The notes: generated from the letters alone by a model not told the origin. DNA of 64,000 bases from Mayfieldus sp038329895 (GCA_038329895.1 JBBQNM010000002.1:20404-84403); one strand, 5' to 3'. Positions 40,553-49,809 are shown, counted from the first letter of the stretch. Numbers and translations: made by a program.

Positions 40553-40976
40553 GTCCAAGTCAGAGCCCAAACCAGCCGGCAGCGCCCCCCCGCCGCTCAA
40601 GGAGGCGCTGGGCTGGATCGGGTTTCGGGTCGACGACATGAACGGCTCGCGGGTCGCCCGGGTGGAGGGGATCTACGTTGACGCCGAGGACGAAGAGCCG
40701 GTCTGGGTGGTGGTCAAGCTGGGGCGGTTCGGCAAGATAACCGCGATCCCCTACGCCGACTGCGCCGATGGTCCCGGTCGCGTCTGGGTGGCGCACGGCC
40801 GCAAGACGGTCCGCGGCGCTCCCCCGATCGAGCCCGGGCAACCGATGACCCGCGAGCTCGAGCTGGATCTGTACGACCACTACCTGATCCGCCGCGACCG
40901 CGGTCGGCATGGCGCGATCGTTGAGCTGGACGAGGGAGCGGTCACCGCGACGCCGGCCGCCGAAGGCCAAGGCTGA
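40545..40976 (+). CDS. PRC-barrel-like domain protein
   Basis: 143 residues. A disordered start (residues 1-20) is followed by LGWIGFRVDDMNGSRVARVEGIYVD and EPVWVVVKLGRFGKITAIPYAD, the two-part strand pattern of PRC barrels, then a hydrophilic C-terminal region. PRC-barrel proteins are small cytosolic adaptors or RNA- and membrane-linked proteins. The overlap with meaB suggests co-expression only. Confidence 0.65.
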   Translation: MAESKSEPKPAGSAPPPLKEALGWIGFRVDDMNGSRVARVEGIYVDAEDEEPVWVVVKLGRFGKITAIPYADCADGPGRVWVAHGRKTVRGAPPIEPGQPMTRELELDLYDHYLIRRDRGRHGAIVELDEGAVTATPAAEGQG

Positions 40977-40987
40977 TCAGGTCCGCT

Positions 40988-41194
40988 TCAGGCTGACAGT
41001 CGACGGCGGGGCTCGTCCAGCGACGACCAGCTGCCCAAACCGGAGAGTGCCTCATTGAACTGCTCCGATTTGCGGCCACTGCGCCGCCGTGGCGGGCTGC
41101 CTTGCCCAACCTCGTGCAACTGAGCAGGCTGATCTGCGAAGTCCACCTGCGCATCCATGATCTCCTGCCAGCGGGCGTCTCTCTCCTCGTCCAT
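40988..41194 (-). CDS. small hydrophilic hypothetical protein
   Basis: 68 residues (MDEERDARWQEIMDAQ start), no signal peptide or membrane helix, charged throughout with a basic segment PPRRRSGRKSEQF. The ATG at 41194 was chosen because GGAGG lies about 5 nt upstream; a GTG at 41206 would add four residues. It runs between two convergent neighbours and does not overlap a better frame. No family recognised. Confidence 0.5.
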   Translation of the reverse strand: MDEERDARWQEIMDAQVDFADQPAQLHEVGQGSPPRRRSGRKSEQFNEALSGLGSWSSLDEPRRRLSA

Positions 41195-41313
41195 CTCCAC
41201 CTCCACGACTCGTGACAGAACGGACGTAAGTCTCGCTGCGCCGTCGGTCGTCGCGCCAGGGGGTGCCTGAAATCACTCCGCAAGCTGCGGAATCAGCGTG
41301 CCTGTTCAGCCGT

Positions 41314-42459
41314 CTAGCAGCCGAGCTGGCGCGCGATCACCATCTGCTGCACCTCGTCGGTGCCCTCGCCGATCGTGAGGATCTTGGCGTCGCGATAGAA
41401 GCGGCAGACCGGGTACTCCTCGATGTAGCCGTAGCCACCGTGGATCTGGACCGCCTCCTCGGCGGCGCGCACCGCTAGACGGCCGGTGATCAGCTTCGCC
41501 TGCGCGGCGGTGAGTGTGAACGGCTGCTCGCGGTCCTTCTCCATCGCCGCGCGGTAGGTCAGCAGCCGCGCCGCTTCGATCTGGGCCGAGAGGTCGGCGA
41601 TCTTCGCCTGGATCGCCTGAAAGCTCGAGATCGGCTGACCAAAGGCGCGGCGCTCCTTCGCGTAGGCGATCGCCTCCTCGAGCGCCCCCTGCGCGAGGCC
41701 GACCCCCATCGCCGACACCCCGATCCGCCCGCCGTCGAGGATCTGCAGGAACTGCTTGAAGCCCTCGCCGCGCCGGCCGAGGAGGTTTGACTCCGGCACC
41801 CGGCAGTCGTCGAATGAGAGTGGGCGGGTGTCGGAGGCGTTCCAGCCCATCTTGCGGTACGGCTTGCCCTGCTCGTAGCCGGGCGTGCCATTGGGGACGA
41901 TGATGTTGGAGATCTCCTTGCGTCCGTTCGAGCGATCGGTGACGGCGGTGATCGTCACGCAGCCTGAGATCTCGGTGCCCGAGTTGGTGATGAACTGCTT
42001 TGCGCCGTTGATCACCCACTCGCCGTCGCTGAGCTCGGCCGTCGTGCTGGCGTTGCCGGCGTCGGAGCCCGCCCCGGGCTCGGTGAGCCCGAACGCGGCC
42101 AGCTTCTCGCCGCGGCAAAGCATGGGCAGCCACTCGGAGCGCTGCTCGTCGGTCCCCCAGAGGTGGATCGGCATCGTGCCAAGGGAGGTATGGGCCGCAA
42201 CCGTGATCGCGACCGAGGAGTCAATCCGCGCCAGCTCCTCTATCGCCATCGTGTAGGCGAGCGTGTCGGCGCCGCCCCCGCCACTGTCTTGCGGGAACGG
42301 GATCCCCATCAGCCCCAGCTCTCCCATCTTCGCGACCAGCTCGTAGGGAAAGCTCTTGGTTCGGTCCAGCTCTTCGGCGACCGGCGCGATCTCCTCGCGC
42401 GCGAAGGCGCGCACCGTGTCGCGCAGCAGCCGCTGCTCGTCGCTTGGCTCGAAGTTCAC
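41314..42459 (-). CDS. acyl-CoA dehydrogenase
   Basis: 381 residues from a GTG at 42459. N-terminal helical domain (RLLRDTVRAFAREEIAPVAEELD), middle beta domain with FAD and substrate loop AAFGLTEPGAGSDAGNAST and WVINGAKQFITNSG, and the C-terminal domain with QAIQAKIADLSAQIEAARLLTY and IHGGYGYIEEYPVCRFYRDAK. The catalytic base is Glu in TIGEGTDEVQ, the short/medium-chain position. It oxidises an acyl-CoA to the enoyl-CoA and gives its electrons to ETF (57432-59200). It follows the aldehyde dehydrogenase by 4 nt on the minus strand. Confidence 0.92.
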   Translation of the reverse strand: MNFEPSDEQRLLRDTVRAFAREEIAPVAEELDRTKSFPYELVAKMGELGLMGIPFPQDSGGGGADTLAYTMAIEELARIDSSVAITVAAHTSLGTMPIHLWGTDEQRSEWLPMLCRGEKLAAFGLTEPGAGSDAGNASTTAELSDGEWVINGAKQFITNSGTEISGCVTITAVTDRSNGRKEISNIIVPNGTPGYEQGKPYRKMGWNASDTRPLSFDDCRVPESNLLGRRGEGFKQFLQILDGGRIGVSAMGVGLAQGALEEAIAYAKERRAFGQPISSFQAIQAKIADLSAQIEAARLLTYRAAMEKDREQPFTLTAAQAKLITGRLAVRAAEEAVQIHGGYGYIEEYPVCRFYRDAKILTIGEGTDEVQQMVIARQLGC

Positions 42460-42463
42460 AGAT

Positions 42464-43900
42464 TCAGAGCTGCAGGGCCTTCGGCTGCAGGTACTCCTCG
42501 ATCGCGAAGCGCCCCAGCTCGCGACCGTGGCCGGACTGCTTGTAGCCGCCGAACGGGGCCAGCGGGTTGAAGACACCGCCGTTGATCTCCATCTGACCGG
42601 TCCGGATCCGGCGGGCGACGCCCATGGCACGATCCTCGTCCGCAGACCACACGCCCCCCGCCAGGCCGTAGATGCTGTCGTTGGCGATCCGCACCGCGTC
42701 GTCCTCGTCGGAGTAGGGGATGATCGATAGCACTGGGCCGAAGATCTCCTCCTGGGCGATGGTCATCGAGCTAACGACGTCGGAGAAGACGGTGGGGCGG
42801 ACGAAGTAGCCGCGCTCCAGGCCCTCCGGCGCCTCGCTGCCACCGGTCACCAACGTGGCGCCCTCCTCGCTGCCCTTCTCGATGTAGCCGCGCACCACCT
42901 CGCGCTGTTCCTCGGAGACCACCGGCCCAAGGCGACTCGCCTCGTCGAATGGGTCCCCGGGAGTGAACTGCTCGGCTGCGGCGGCAGCGATCGTGGCCGC
43001 CTCGGCGAGCATCTCGCGCGGCACCAGCATCCGCGTCAGCGCGCTGCAGGTTTGACCCGAGTTGAGGAAGCACTTGGCGACGCCGTCCGGCACCGCTTTG
43101 GCCAAATCCGCGTCGTCGAGGATCAGGTTCGGGCTTTTGCCTCCCAGCTCCATGGTCACGGTCTTCACGGTTTCCGCGGCGAGTTCGCTGACCCGCCTCC
43201 CGGCCTTCGTCGAACCGGTGAATGACACGATGTCGACGCCCGGGTGCGCGGCTATCGCCTCGCCCACCTCCCCGCCCGATCCCGTGACCAGGTTGAAGAC
43301 GCCGGCCGGGAGGTCCGCCGCCTCGATCACCTCGGCGAGGATGAATGCGTTCAGCGGCACTACTCCGCTCGGCTTCAGGACCACCGTGCATCCGGCGGCC
43401 AATGCCGGGGCCACCTTGGCCGCGATCTGGTGCAGGGGGTAGTTCCACGGGGTGATCGCCCCCAGCACGCCGATCGGTTCGCGGACGACCAGCGAATTGC
43501 CGATCTCCTCCTCCCAGGCCACCTGCTGCATCAGCTCCGGCATCGAGGAAAACGACATCGTCGGCAGCCCGGCCTGGATCATTCGGGAGAGCTTCAGCGG
43601 CATTCCCAGCTCAGTCGACACCAGTGCGGCGATCTCGTCGGCGCGCTCGCCTAGACCCGCCGCGATCGCAGCCAGCCGCTCGGCCCGCTGCTCACGACTG
43701 GTCTGCGACCAGACCTCGAAGGCGTCGCGCGCCGCGGCGACGGCGCGGTCGACGTCCCCGCTGGTCCCCATCGGGATCGAGCCGATCGGCTCTTCGGTGG
43801 TCGGGTTGATCACCTCGATCCGCTCCGATCCCTGCGGATCGACCCACTGTCCCCCGATGAAGAGCTTCTCGCGTACGTCCTGCTGAGTGGTGGTCGCCAC
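42464..43900 (-). CDS. NAD(P)-dependent aldehyde dehydrogenase
   Basis: 478 residues, full-length ALDH. Key residues: Asn154 in TPWNYPL, Glu251 in MELGGKSPNLI, nucleophile Cys285 in NSGQTCSALTR, and the NAD-binding FTGSTKAGRRV; the C-terminal GQMEINGGVFNPLAPFGGYKQSG is typical. It should oxidise an aldehyde to the acid. It is the middle gene of a minus-strand group: GMC alcohol oxidase, this enzyme, and acyl-CoA dehydrogenase, fitting alcohol to aldehyde to acid to enoyl-CoA. Confidence 0.93.
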   Translation of the reverse strand: MATTTQQDVREKLFIGGQWVDPQGSERIEVINPTTEEPIGSIPMGTSGDVDRAVAAARDAFEVWSQTSREQRAERLAAIAAGLGERADEIAALVSTELGMPLKLSRMIQAGLPTMSFSSMPELMQQVAWEEEIGNSLVVREPIGVLGAITPWNYPLHQIAAKVAPALAAGCTVVLKPSGVVPLNAFILAEVIEAADLPAGVFNLVTGSGGEVGEAIAAHPGVDIVSFTGSTKAGRRVSELAAETVKTVTMELGGKSPNLILDDADLAKAVPDGVAKCFLNSGQTCSALTRMLVPREMLAEAATIAAAAAEQFTPGDPFDEASRLGPVVSEEQREVVRGYIEKGSEEGATLVTGGSEAPEGLERGYFVRPTVFSDVVSSMTIAQEEIFGPVLSIIPYSDEDDAVRIANDSIYGLAGGVWSADEDRAMGVARRIRTGQMEINGGVFNPLAPFGGYKQSGHGRELGRFAIEEYLQPKALQL

Positions 43901-43908
43901 TGATCCTC

Positions 43909-46008
43909 CTACTGGTTGTTGGCCGGCGCGTTGCGCGCCGGCACAGGCTTGTCAGGCGCCGAAGGCGCCGCAAGTGTTGCCGTGTCAGGCGGCGAAGCCG
44001 CCGCAATTGTTCTTGCTGTTGGGGTCGTCTCTTTCGCCGGCGCCGCCGACGGCGCCGCCACGCTGATCGCCTCCGCGGTGCGGTGGGCGAGGGCCATGAT
44101 CGAGATCATTGGGTTGGTGCCGGAGGCGGTCGGCATCGCGCTGCCGTCGCCGATCCAGACCCCTGGCGTGTCGTGCAGCTCGCCCCAGGGGCCGGCGACG
44201 CTGGTCTTCGGATCGGGTCCCATCCGGCAGCTGCCCATCTGGTGGGCGGAGAAGAGCTTCTGACCGCCTGCCGCGAGCGGGACCCGCTGGGCATGTGAGA
44301 TGAATGCGTCGAGATCCTCGCCGCGCCGCCAGTGCGGCAGGCCGGACGCCAGCGAGTAGATCTCCAGGGCGCCGGCCGCCTCGTGAAGCCTTGTCTGGGC
44401 GTCGATCGCGCGATGGCTGTTGCGGACGTCGAGCTCGTCGGTCAACGAGTAGCGGTGGACGGCGTTGCCGTCGGCGTCGATTGTCACCTGGCCGGCGCCG
44501 CGGTCGCGCAGCAGGCCGATGAAGCTGGCGCCGCGCGCGAACTCGTGCGTCATCTCCTTGTGCCGTCGCGGGTCGGTGTAGGGCAGCGCCGAGGCGCCGA
44601 GCCCGGTCGTGTACTGGGCCGTCTCGATCAGAAAGCCGTAGCCGTCCTCGATGTTCGCGAACTCGTTGACGACGCCGGTGTGGGGAGCACCCCACCAGGA
44701 GCGCTGGTCCTCGCCGTAGTAGGCGAACACCGCGGTGCACGGGTGCAGGCGCAGGTTCTGGCCGACCGCCGGCCCGCCGATGCCCGAGCGCAGCAGCAGG
44801 GCCGGCGACTCGAGCGACCCGCAGGCGACGACAACGATCGGGGCGTGGACGGTGACCGCGGCCGAGCGCCCGCTCTCCGGGTCGTGATAGCTGGCCTCCA
44901 CGCCCGCCGCGCGCCCTGCGTCGACCAGGATCCGCTTTGCCGACGTACGGGCGAGGATCACGCCGTCGGCCTCGGCGACGTCGCGCAGGTAGGTGCGCGC
45001 CGTGCTCTGCTTGGAGCCGGTCTGGTCGCCGAACCCGAGGTAGCCAGCCGACTCAGGCGTGTAGGTCGCCGGGTCGGTATTGCGAATCACCCGCTCGAAC
45101 GACCACCCGAGCCGCTCGGCGCCCTCCTTCATGCGTTGGGTCGGGCCGTTGTAGTCGCTGCATTGCTCGTTGGCGCCGATCCGCTCCATGACCGCGTCCA
45201 TGTGGCGGTCGAACTCGGGGCCGTCGACGCCCTCGAGCCCGAACTCCTTTGCCCACTGCTCGCGCACCCAGGGCCGGGTGCGCAGGCAGTTGGTCCAGTT
45301 GACGGTCGTGCCGCCGCCGACCGTGAAGCCGGCCTGCATGCTGACGTTGCGATCCGCGGTCGGGGTCGGGCCGCCGCGGTAGTAGAGGTTCTGGAACGCC
45401 CACAGCTCGAGCATGTTGAAGTCGGCACGGTCGAAGTAACCGCCTGCCTCGAGCACGACCACCTCGAGCCCGTTGGCGGCCAGCATGCCGGCGATCACCC
45501 CTCCGCCGGCGCCGGAGCCGACCACCACCGCGTCGGCGTGCAGGCTTAACTCGTCCCCGTTCGGAACCAGTGGCTCGAGCGAGCGTGGCTCCTGCGGCGG
45601 GGCGCTGATCGGGCCCGGATAGCCGAAGGTTCGCCACATCGGGTTCTGCCCGGTCTGCGGATCGGGGATTCCGTAGGCCATGAACAGCGCCCCGCTGACA
45701 AGCGCGTCGACGCCGACCGCCGCCTCGGGGCTCACCAGGGCCAAGGTGCGAAGGATCTGCTCGCGCGAGCGCGCCGACGCGCGGCTGAATCCCTGGCCCT
45801 CGATCTCGTCGAGTAGCTGCCCCATTCCCTCCAGCTCCTCAGAGGGCAGCGCGGAGAGGACGTCCGCGAGTGCAAGGTCCGCGCCGACGTCGGTCGCCTT
45901 GCGCGCCCAGAACCCGTCCGGGTCGTGCTGGCGCTCGATCGCCGGCACCACGGTGTCGCAGAGCAGGCTCAGCGTCGCAAGCTGCCGTTCGCTCAGCCGA
46001 GATTCCAC
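43909..46008 (-). CDS. GMC family oxidoreductase, long-chain alcohol oxidase-like
   Basis: 699 residues. An N-terminal gluconate-dehydrogenase subunit-3-like or FAO-type helical segment (LSERQLATLSLLCDTVVPAIE, then SREQILRTLALVSPEAAVGV) precedes the FAD fold: DAVVVGSGAGGGVIAGMLA (residues 158-176), GGGTTVNWTNCLRT, and the C-terminal HQMGSCRMG and the FAD loop WIGDGSAMPTASGTNPM. This layout matches plant and fungal fatty alcohol oxidases. The last 40 or so residues, after ISVAAPSAAPAKE, are encoded by the interspersed repeat and look like an added tail, so the true functional end is about residue 655. Confidence 0.88.
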   Translation of the reverse strand: MESRLSERQLATLSLLCDTVVPAIERQHDPDGFWARKATDVGADLALADVLSALPSEELEGMGQLLDEIEGQGFSRASARSREQILRTLALVSPEAAVGVDALVSGALFMAYGIPDPQTGQNPMWRTFGYPGPISAPPQEPRSLEPLVPNGDELSLHADAVVVGSGAGGGVIAGMLAANGLEVVVLEAGGYFDRADFNMLELWAFQNLYYRGGPTPTADRNVSMQAGFTVGGGTTVNWTNCLRTRPWVREQWAKEFGLEGVDGPEFDRHMDAVMERIGANEQCSDYNGPTQRMKEGAERLGWSFERVIRNTDPATYTPESAGYLGFGDQTGSKQSTARTYLRDVAEADGVILARTSAKRILVDAGRAAGVEASYHDPESGRSAAVTVHAPIVVVACGSLESPALLLRSGIGGPAVGQNLRLHPCTAVFAYYGEDQRSWWGAPHTGVVNEFANIEDGYGFLIETAQYTTGLGASALPYTDPRRHKEMTHEFARGASFIGLLRDRGAGQVTIDADGNAVHRYSLTDELDVRNSHRAIDAQTRLHEAAGALEIYSLASGLPHWRRGEDLDAFISHAQRVPLAAGGQKLFSAHQMGSCRMGPDPKTSVAGPWGELHDTPGVWIGDGSAMPTASGTNPMISIMALAHRTAEAISVAAPSAAPAKETTPTARTIAAASPPDTATLAAPSAPDKPVPARNAPANNQ
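43922..44010 (+). repeat. two-hairpin interspersed repeat, copy 3, with extra second half
   Basis: First stem GCCGGCGCG/CGCGCCGGC (43922-43930, 43934-43942) with loop TTG, linker ACAGGCTTGTCA, second stem GGCGCC/GGCGCC with loop GAA, tail GCAAGTGTTG; then a second half unit TGTCA-GGCGGC-GAA-GCCGCC-GCAATTGTTC. It lies inside the 3' end of the GMC gene (minus strand) and the gap to the aldehyde dehydrogenase. Confidence 0.7.
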
Positions 46009-46020
46009 TTGCTCCGTCTC

Positions 46021-47457
46021 CTAGGTCTTCGAAAGGTCCTGCGCCAGCGAGACCAATAGTCGCACGCCGAACCCGGTGGGACCCTTGCCGACGTAGGCGC
46101 GATCGGTGTCCCAGGCGGTGCCGGCGATGTCCAGGTGCACCCAGGGCTTGCCGTCGACGAACTCCTCGAGAAAGGAGCCGGCGTAGATCGTGCCCGCCTT
46201 GCGCTTCGCCGATGCGTTGGTGAGGTCGGCGACCGTTCCCTTGGTCAGCTCCTTGTACTCGGCGTGAAGCGGCAGCCGCCAGGCCAGCTCGCCGCTGCGA
46301 GTCGCCGCCTCGGTGACCTCGCCGGCCCATTCGTCGTCGTTGGAAATCAGCGCCGCGTAGGTGGAGCCGAGCGCGACCAGCACCGCCCCGGTCAGCGTCG
46401 CCAGATCGACCACCCGCTCGGCGCCGAGCTCGACGCAGTATGCGAGCGCGTCGGCGAGGATCAGCCGCCCCTCCGCGTCGGTGTTGTTGACCTCGACCGT
46501 CTTGCCGTTGTACTGGGTGATCACGTCGCCGGGCTTGATAGCGGTCCCGGAGGGCATGTTCTCGGTCGCCGGCACGACGCCGATCAGCTCGACCGGCAGC
46601 TCGAGCTCGGCGATCGCGGCGATTGCCTCCAGCACCGCTGCGCCTCCCGACATGTCCATCTTCATCTCGTGCATCGCCTGGGACGGCTTGATCGAGATGC
46701 CGCCGCTGTCGAAGGTGACCGCCTTGCCGACCAGGCCGACCGTCGGTCCACCGCCGCCGCCCGCGTAGCGGAGCACGATCAGCTTCGGGTCCTCGGCGGT
46801 TCCCTGGCTGACCGCCTCCAGCCCACCCATCCCCTTGTCGGAGATCTCATCGCGGCCGAACACCTCGAAGCTGACCTTGCCGTGCGAGGCGACGATCTCG
46901 GCCGCGCGGTCGGCGAGGAAGCTGGGCGTCGCGACGTTGGCGGGCAGTTGCTGAAGCTCGCGGGCCCGGTTCTGCGCCTCGGCGGCGATGCGGGCCGCGT
47001 CGACCGCCGGCGACAGCGCCTCGGCGCCGACGATCGTCAGCTGCTCGATGCTGGGGCGGGACTCATCCTCCTCGGGCTTGCGGAAGCGGTCGAAGCGCCA
47101 GCTGGCGAGGATCGTTCCCTCGACCAGGCCAGCGGCGACCGCCTCTGCCTTGTCGGTCTCGGGGACGACCCAGGCCACCGACTCGGCTTCGAGCCTGCCC
47201 GCCTGGCCCGCCGCGACGGCCGCCACCACCCTGGCGCGCTCGGCGTCGAACTCCTGCTCGTCGCCAAGTCCGACCGCGAGCACCCGACCCTGTCCCTCCG
47301 GGTGCAGGACGGTCGTCTTTCGATACCCGTCGCTGAAATCTTCAGCGCCGGGGGCGTCCTTCAGGGCATCCGGCAGGCCGACTTCCTTGAACGTCCCGAT
47401 CACCAGGAGGTCGGCATCGGCTTGCTGGGGCGATATCTCGCGTACGTCGACCTGCAT
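46021..47457 (-). CDS. pepA: leucyl aminopeptidase (M17 family)
   Basis: 478 residues, the normal PepA length. The metal and bicarbonate motif VNNTDAEGRLILADALAY is seen, with GKAVTFDSGGISIKPSQAMHEMKMDMSGGAAVLEA (metal ligands and catalytic Lys), and GTAWDTDRAYVGKGPTGFGVRLL near the end. It removes N-terminal residues in the cytosol. It lies 12 nt before the GMC gene on the minus strand but its role is probably unrelated housekeeping. No clear leaderless box was identified. Confidence 0.95.
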   Translation of the reverse strand: MQVDVREISPQQADADLLVIGTFKEVGLPDALKDAPGAEDFSDGYRKTTVLHPEGQGRVLAVGLGDEQEFDAERARVVAAVAAGQAGRLEAESVAWVVPETDKAEAVAAGLVEGTILASWRFDRFRKPEEDESRPSIEQLTIVGAEALSPAVDAARIAAEAQNRARELQQLPANVATPSFLADRAAEIVASHGKVSFEVFGRDEISDKGMGGLEAVSQGTAEDPKLIVLRYAGGGGGPTVGLVGKAVTFDSGGISIKPSQAMHEMKMDMSGGAAVLEAIAAIAELELPVELIGVVPATENMPSGTAIKPGDVITQYNGKTVEVNNTDAEGRLILADALAYCVELGAERVVDLATLTGAVLVALGSTYAALISNDDEWAGEVTEAATRSGELAWRLPLHAEYKELTKGTVADLTNASAKRKAGTIYAGSFLEEFVDGKPWVHLDIAGTAWDTDRAYVGKGPTGFGVRLLVSLAQDLSKT

Positions 47458-47556
47458 TCGGCGGCCAGTCTAATCGCGGCTGAGCACCGGCGCCGCGACT
47501 GGTTCATTCGTCGAGATTTCGGCCAGACGTCTAGGACGGCGCCTAGAATCGCCGCG

Positions 47557-48558
47557 ATGCCACGGATGGGGATCCTTGCCGCGGCTCTCGGGGGATTGGC
47601 TCTCGTCGGCTCCGCTGGGGCGGTGGCTGCGCCCGGGAACAACGGCTTCTTCTCGGTGAGTTGCGACCTCTCGCACCGTCTTCCCGACGACCCGATCGTC
47701 CACCCACACCACCACGGCGCGTCGCACTCACACGAGTTCTACGGCAACAGCTCCACCAACGCGAATTCGACCCTGGGGAGCATGCGGCAAGGGGGTACGA
47801 CCTGCGGGCGGGGGGAGGACAAGTCCGGCTACTGGATCCCCACCCTTTACAAGTACGGCCAGCCGGTCGCTGCGACCGGAATGACCGTCTACTACCGGAC
47901 CGCCGGACGCAACGCGGCCACCGTCCAGCCGCTGCCCGACGGCCTGCAGATGGTCGCTGGCGACGCCGAGGCGAAGGAGGTCCAGGACGACGACTTCGTC
48001 GACTGGAGCTGCTCCGACGGCCAGGCGTTCGACGACACGGTGCTGGGCCGGAGTGCCGCCAAGCAACGCCTCCGCAAGGCGCGTGCGCGGGTTCGCCGCC
48101 TGCGGCATCGCCGCGACGCGATCCGCTCCGGCGGCGGCCAGGGGCTTGCCGCGGTCAGCCGCTCGCTGCGCCTCGCCCGCGAGGACCTCGACGAGGCGAG
48201 GCTCGACCTCCAGCCGTCTTCGCTGCCGAGCTGCCCCCCCGAGTCGCGCATCCACCTCTCGCTCAACTTCCCCGACTGCTGGGACGGGAGGAGCCTCGAC
48301 AGCGCCGACCACAAGTCCCACATGTTCTATTCGGAGTGGTCGGCCGGCGAAGCGCGCTGCCCCTCGAGCCATCCGGTGCCGGTGCCGGCGATCACCTTCT
48401 CGATCTCCTGGCCGATCCGCGACGGGCGCGGTGCGCGCCTCGCGTCGGGGGCGGTGCGGACGATTCACGGCGACGTGTTCAGCGCCTGGGACCCCGGGAT
48501 GCAGGGCTTCCACGTCGCCCGCTGTCTGCAGGCGGGCATCGACTGCGGCTCGGATTGA
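47557..48558 (+). CDS. exported DUF1996 domain protein
   Basis: 333 residues. Signal peptide of about 25 residues (ILAAALGGLALVGSAGAVAA). The DUF1996 core is visible: DDPIVHPHHHGASHSHEFYGN, SGYWIPTLYKYGQPV, SLNFPDCWDGRSLDSADHKSHMFYS and the WPIRDGRGARLASG end, with conserved His and Cys. An Arg-rich helical insert (AAKQRLRKARARVRRLRHRR, about residues 165-220) splits the domain, which is unusual. Function of DUF1996 is unknown; it is seen in exported fungal and actinobacterial proteins. ATG 47557 follows TAGAAT (47544-47549) by 7 nt; the frame upstream, antisense to pepA, is a shadow. Confidence 0.85.
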   Translation: MPRMGILAAALGGLALVGSAGAVAAPGNNGFFSVSCDLSHRLPDDPIVHPHHHGASHSHEFYGNSSTNANSTLGSMRQGGTTCGRGEDKSGYWIPTLYKYGQPVAATGMTVYYRTAGRNAATVQPLPDGLQMVAGDAEAKEVQDDDFVDWSCSDGQAFDDTVLGRSAAKQRLRKARARVRRLRHRRDAIRSGGGQGLAAVSRSLRLAREDLDEARLDLQPSSLPSCPPESRIHLSLNFPDCWDGRSLDSADHKSHMFYSEWSAGEARCPSSHPVPVPAITFSISWPIRDGRGARLASGAVRTIHGDVFSAWDPGMQGFHVARCLQAGIDCGSD

Positions 48559-48624
48559 GTCGCCGGACCTGAGGCGCCTCGGTATCGTCAGGTCACAAGT
48601 TCCGCAGTCGAGAGAAAGGGACAG

Positions 48625-49809
48625 ATGCCCAGCACAGTGATCATCGGTACCGCTCGAACGCCGTTCGGCAAGATGGGCGGGGGCCTCGCCAAGCTCGACG
48701 CTACGGAGCTGGGGGGCAAGGCGATCGAGGCGGCGCTGGAGCGCTCCGAGGTCGGGGCCGACCAGGTCGAACAGGTGATCTTCGGCCAGGTGCTTCAGGC
48801 CGGCCAGGGGCAGATTCCGTCCCGTCAGGCCCAGATCAAAGGCGGCATCCCGCGCGAGGTGCCCTCCGAGACCGTGAACAAGGTCTGCGCCTCGGGCATG
48901 CGCACGATCGGCCTCGCCGACCAGGCGATCCGCGCCGGAGACATGGCGCTGGCCGTGACCGGCGGCATGGAGTCGATGAGTCAGGCGCCCTACCTGTTGC
49001 CCGGCGCCCGCTTCGGCTTCCGGATGGGCGACGTGCAGGCGGTCGACTCGATGACCCACGACGGGCTGACCAACCCGTTCACCGAGAAGCAAATGATCAA
49101 CGAGGCGAGCGAGGTCTCAAACGAGCTCGAGATCACGCGCCCCGACATGGATCGCTTCGCCGAGCGCTCGCATCGGCTGGCCGCTGAGGCAACCGACGAG
49201 GGCCGGCTGGCGGAGGAGATCGTCGGCGTCACCGTGAAGTCGCGCAAGGGCGAGGACACGGTGGAGGCCGACGAGGCGATCCGCCCCGACACGACCATCG
49301 AGGCACTCGCGAAGCTGCCGGCCGTCGGCGATGACGACGCGACCCACACGGCCGGAAACGCCCCCGGGGTCAACGACGGCGCCGGAGCGGTGGTCGTCGC
49401 CTCGGACGATTGGGCGGAGCGCAACGGTCGACAGCCGCTCGCACAGGTGCTCTCCTACGGCACGGTCGCCGACGACTTTGCCTACCTCGCCAAGACCCCT
49501 GCCGGGGCGGCCAAGCAGGCGTTGGAGAAGATCGGCAAGTCGCCCGAGGACGTCGACCTGTGGGAGATCAACGAGGCCTTCGCCTCGGTCGCGATCAACT
49601 CGATGCGGATGCTCGGCATCGACGAGGAGAAGGTGAATGTGAACGGCGGCGCGATCGCGCTCGGGCATCCGATCGGTGCCTCCGGCGCCCGCATCGTCGG
49701 CGCACTGGTCCACGAGCTGAAGCGTCGGGGCGGCGGCTTGGGTTGTGCCGCCATCTGTTCGGGCGGAGGACAAGGGGACGCAATCGTCCTCGAAGTCAAC
49801 GGCAGCTAG
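48625..49809 (+). CDS. acetyl-CoA acetyltransferase (thiolase)
   Basis: 394 residues. Nucleophile Cys88 in NKVCASGMRTI, His in GGAIALGHPIGASGAR and the second Cys in ICSGGGQGDA are all seen, and VIIGTARTPFGKMGGGLAKL is the standard start. It should condense two acetyl-CoA or split acetoacetyl-CoA and short 3-ketoacyl-CoA. A purine-rich GAGAAAGG lies upstream of the ATG; TATCGT at 48581-48586 may be the -10 of a short leader. It stands alone on the plus strand among other acyl-CoA genes. Confidence 0.93.
   Translation: MPSTVIIGTARTPFGKMGGGLAKLDATELGGKAIEAALERSEVGADQVEQVIFGQVLQAGQGQIPSRQAQIKGGIPREVPSETVNKVCASGMRTIGLADQAIRAGDMALAVTGGMESMSQAPYLLPGARFGFRMGDVQAVDSMTHDGLTNPFTEKQMINEASEVSNELEITRPDMDRFAERSHRLAAEATDEGRLAEEIVGVTVKSRKGEDTVEADEAIRPDTTIEALAKLPAVGDDDATHTAGNAPGVNDGAGAVVVASDDWAERNGRQPLAQVLSYGTVADDFAYLAKTPAGAAKQALEKIGKSPEDVDLWEINEAFASVAINSMRMLGIDEEKVNVNGGAIALGHPIGASGARIVGALVHELKRRGGGLGCAAICSGGGQGDAIVLEVNGS

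Noticed and set aside
40988..41040. Apparent likeness between the small minus-strand protein end (SSLDEPRRRLSA) and the antisense reading of the meaB leader repeat (SSFDEPRAHS)
   Set aside because: The DNA match is short and patchy; it may be chance and could not be supported further.
44332..45549. Open frame of about 405 codons on the plus strand
   Set aside because: It is opposite the GMC oxidase, shows no domain or signal, and its composition is that of a reverse-strand shadow.
46135..47556. Long open frame running into the DUF1996 gene from the left
   Set aside because: It is antisense to the well-supported pepA gene, is rich in Arg, Gly and Asp as expected for a GC-rich shadow frame, and the DUF1996 signal peptide and -10 box fix the start at 47557.
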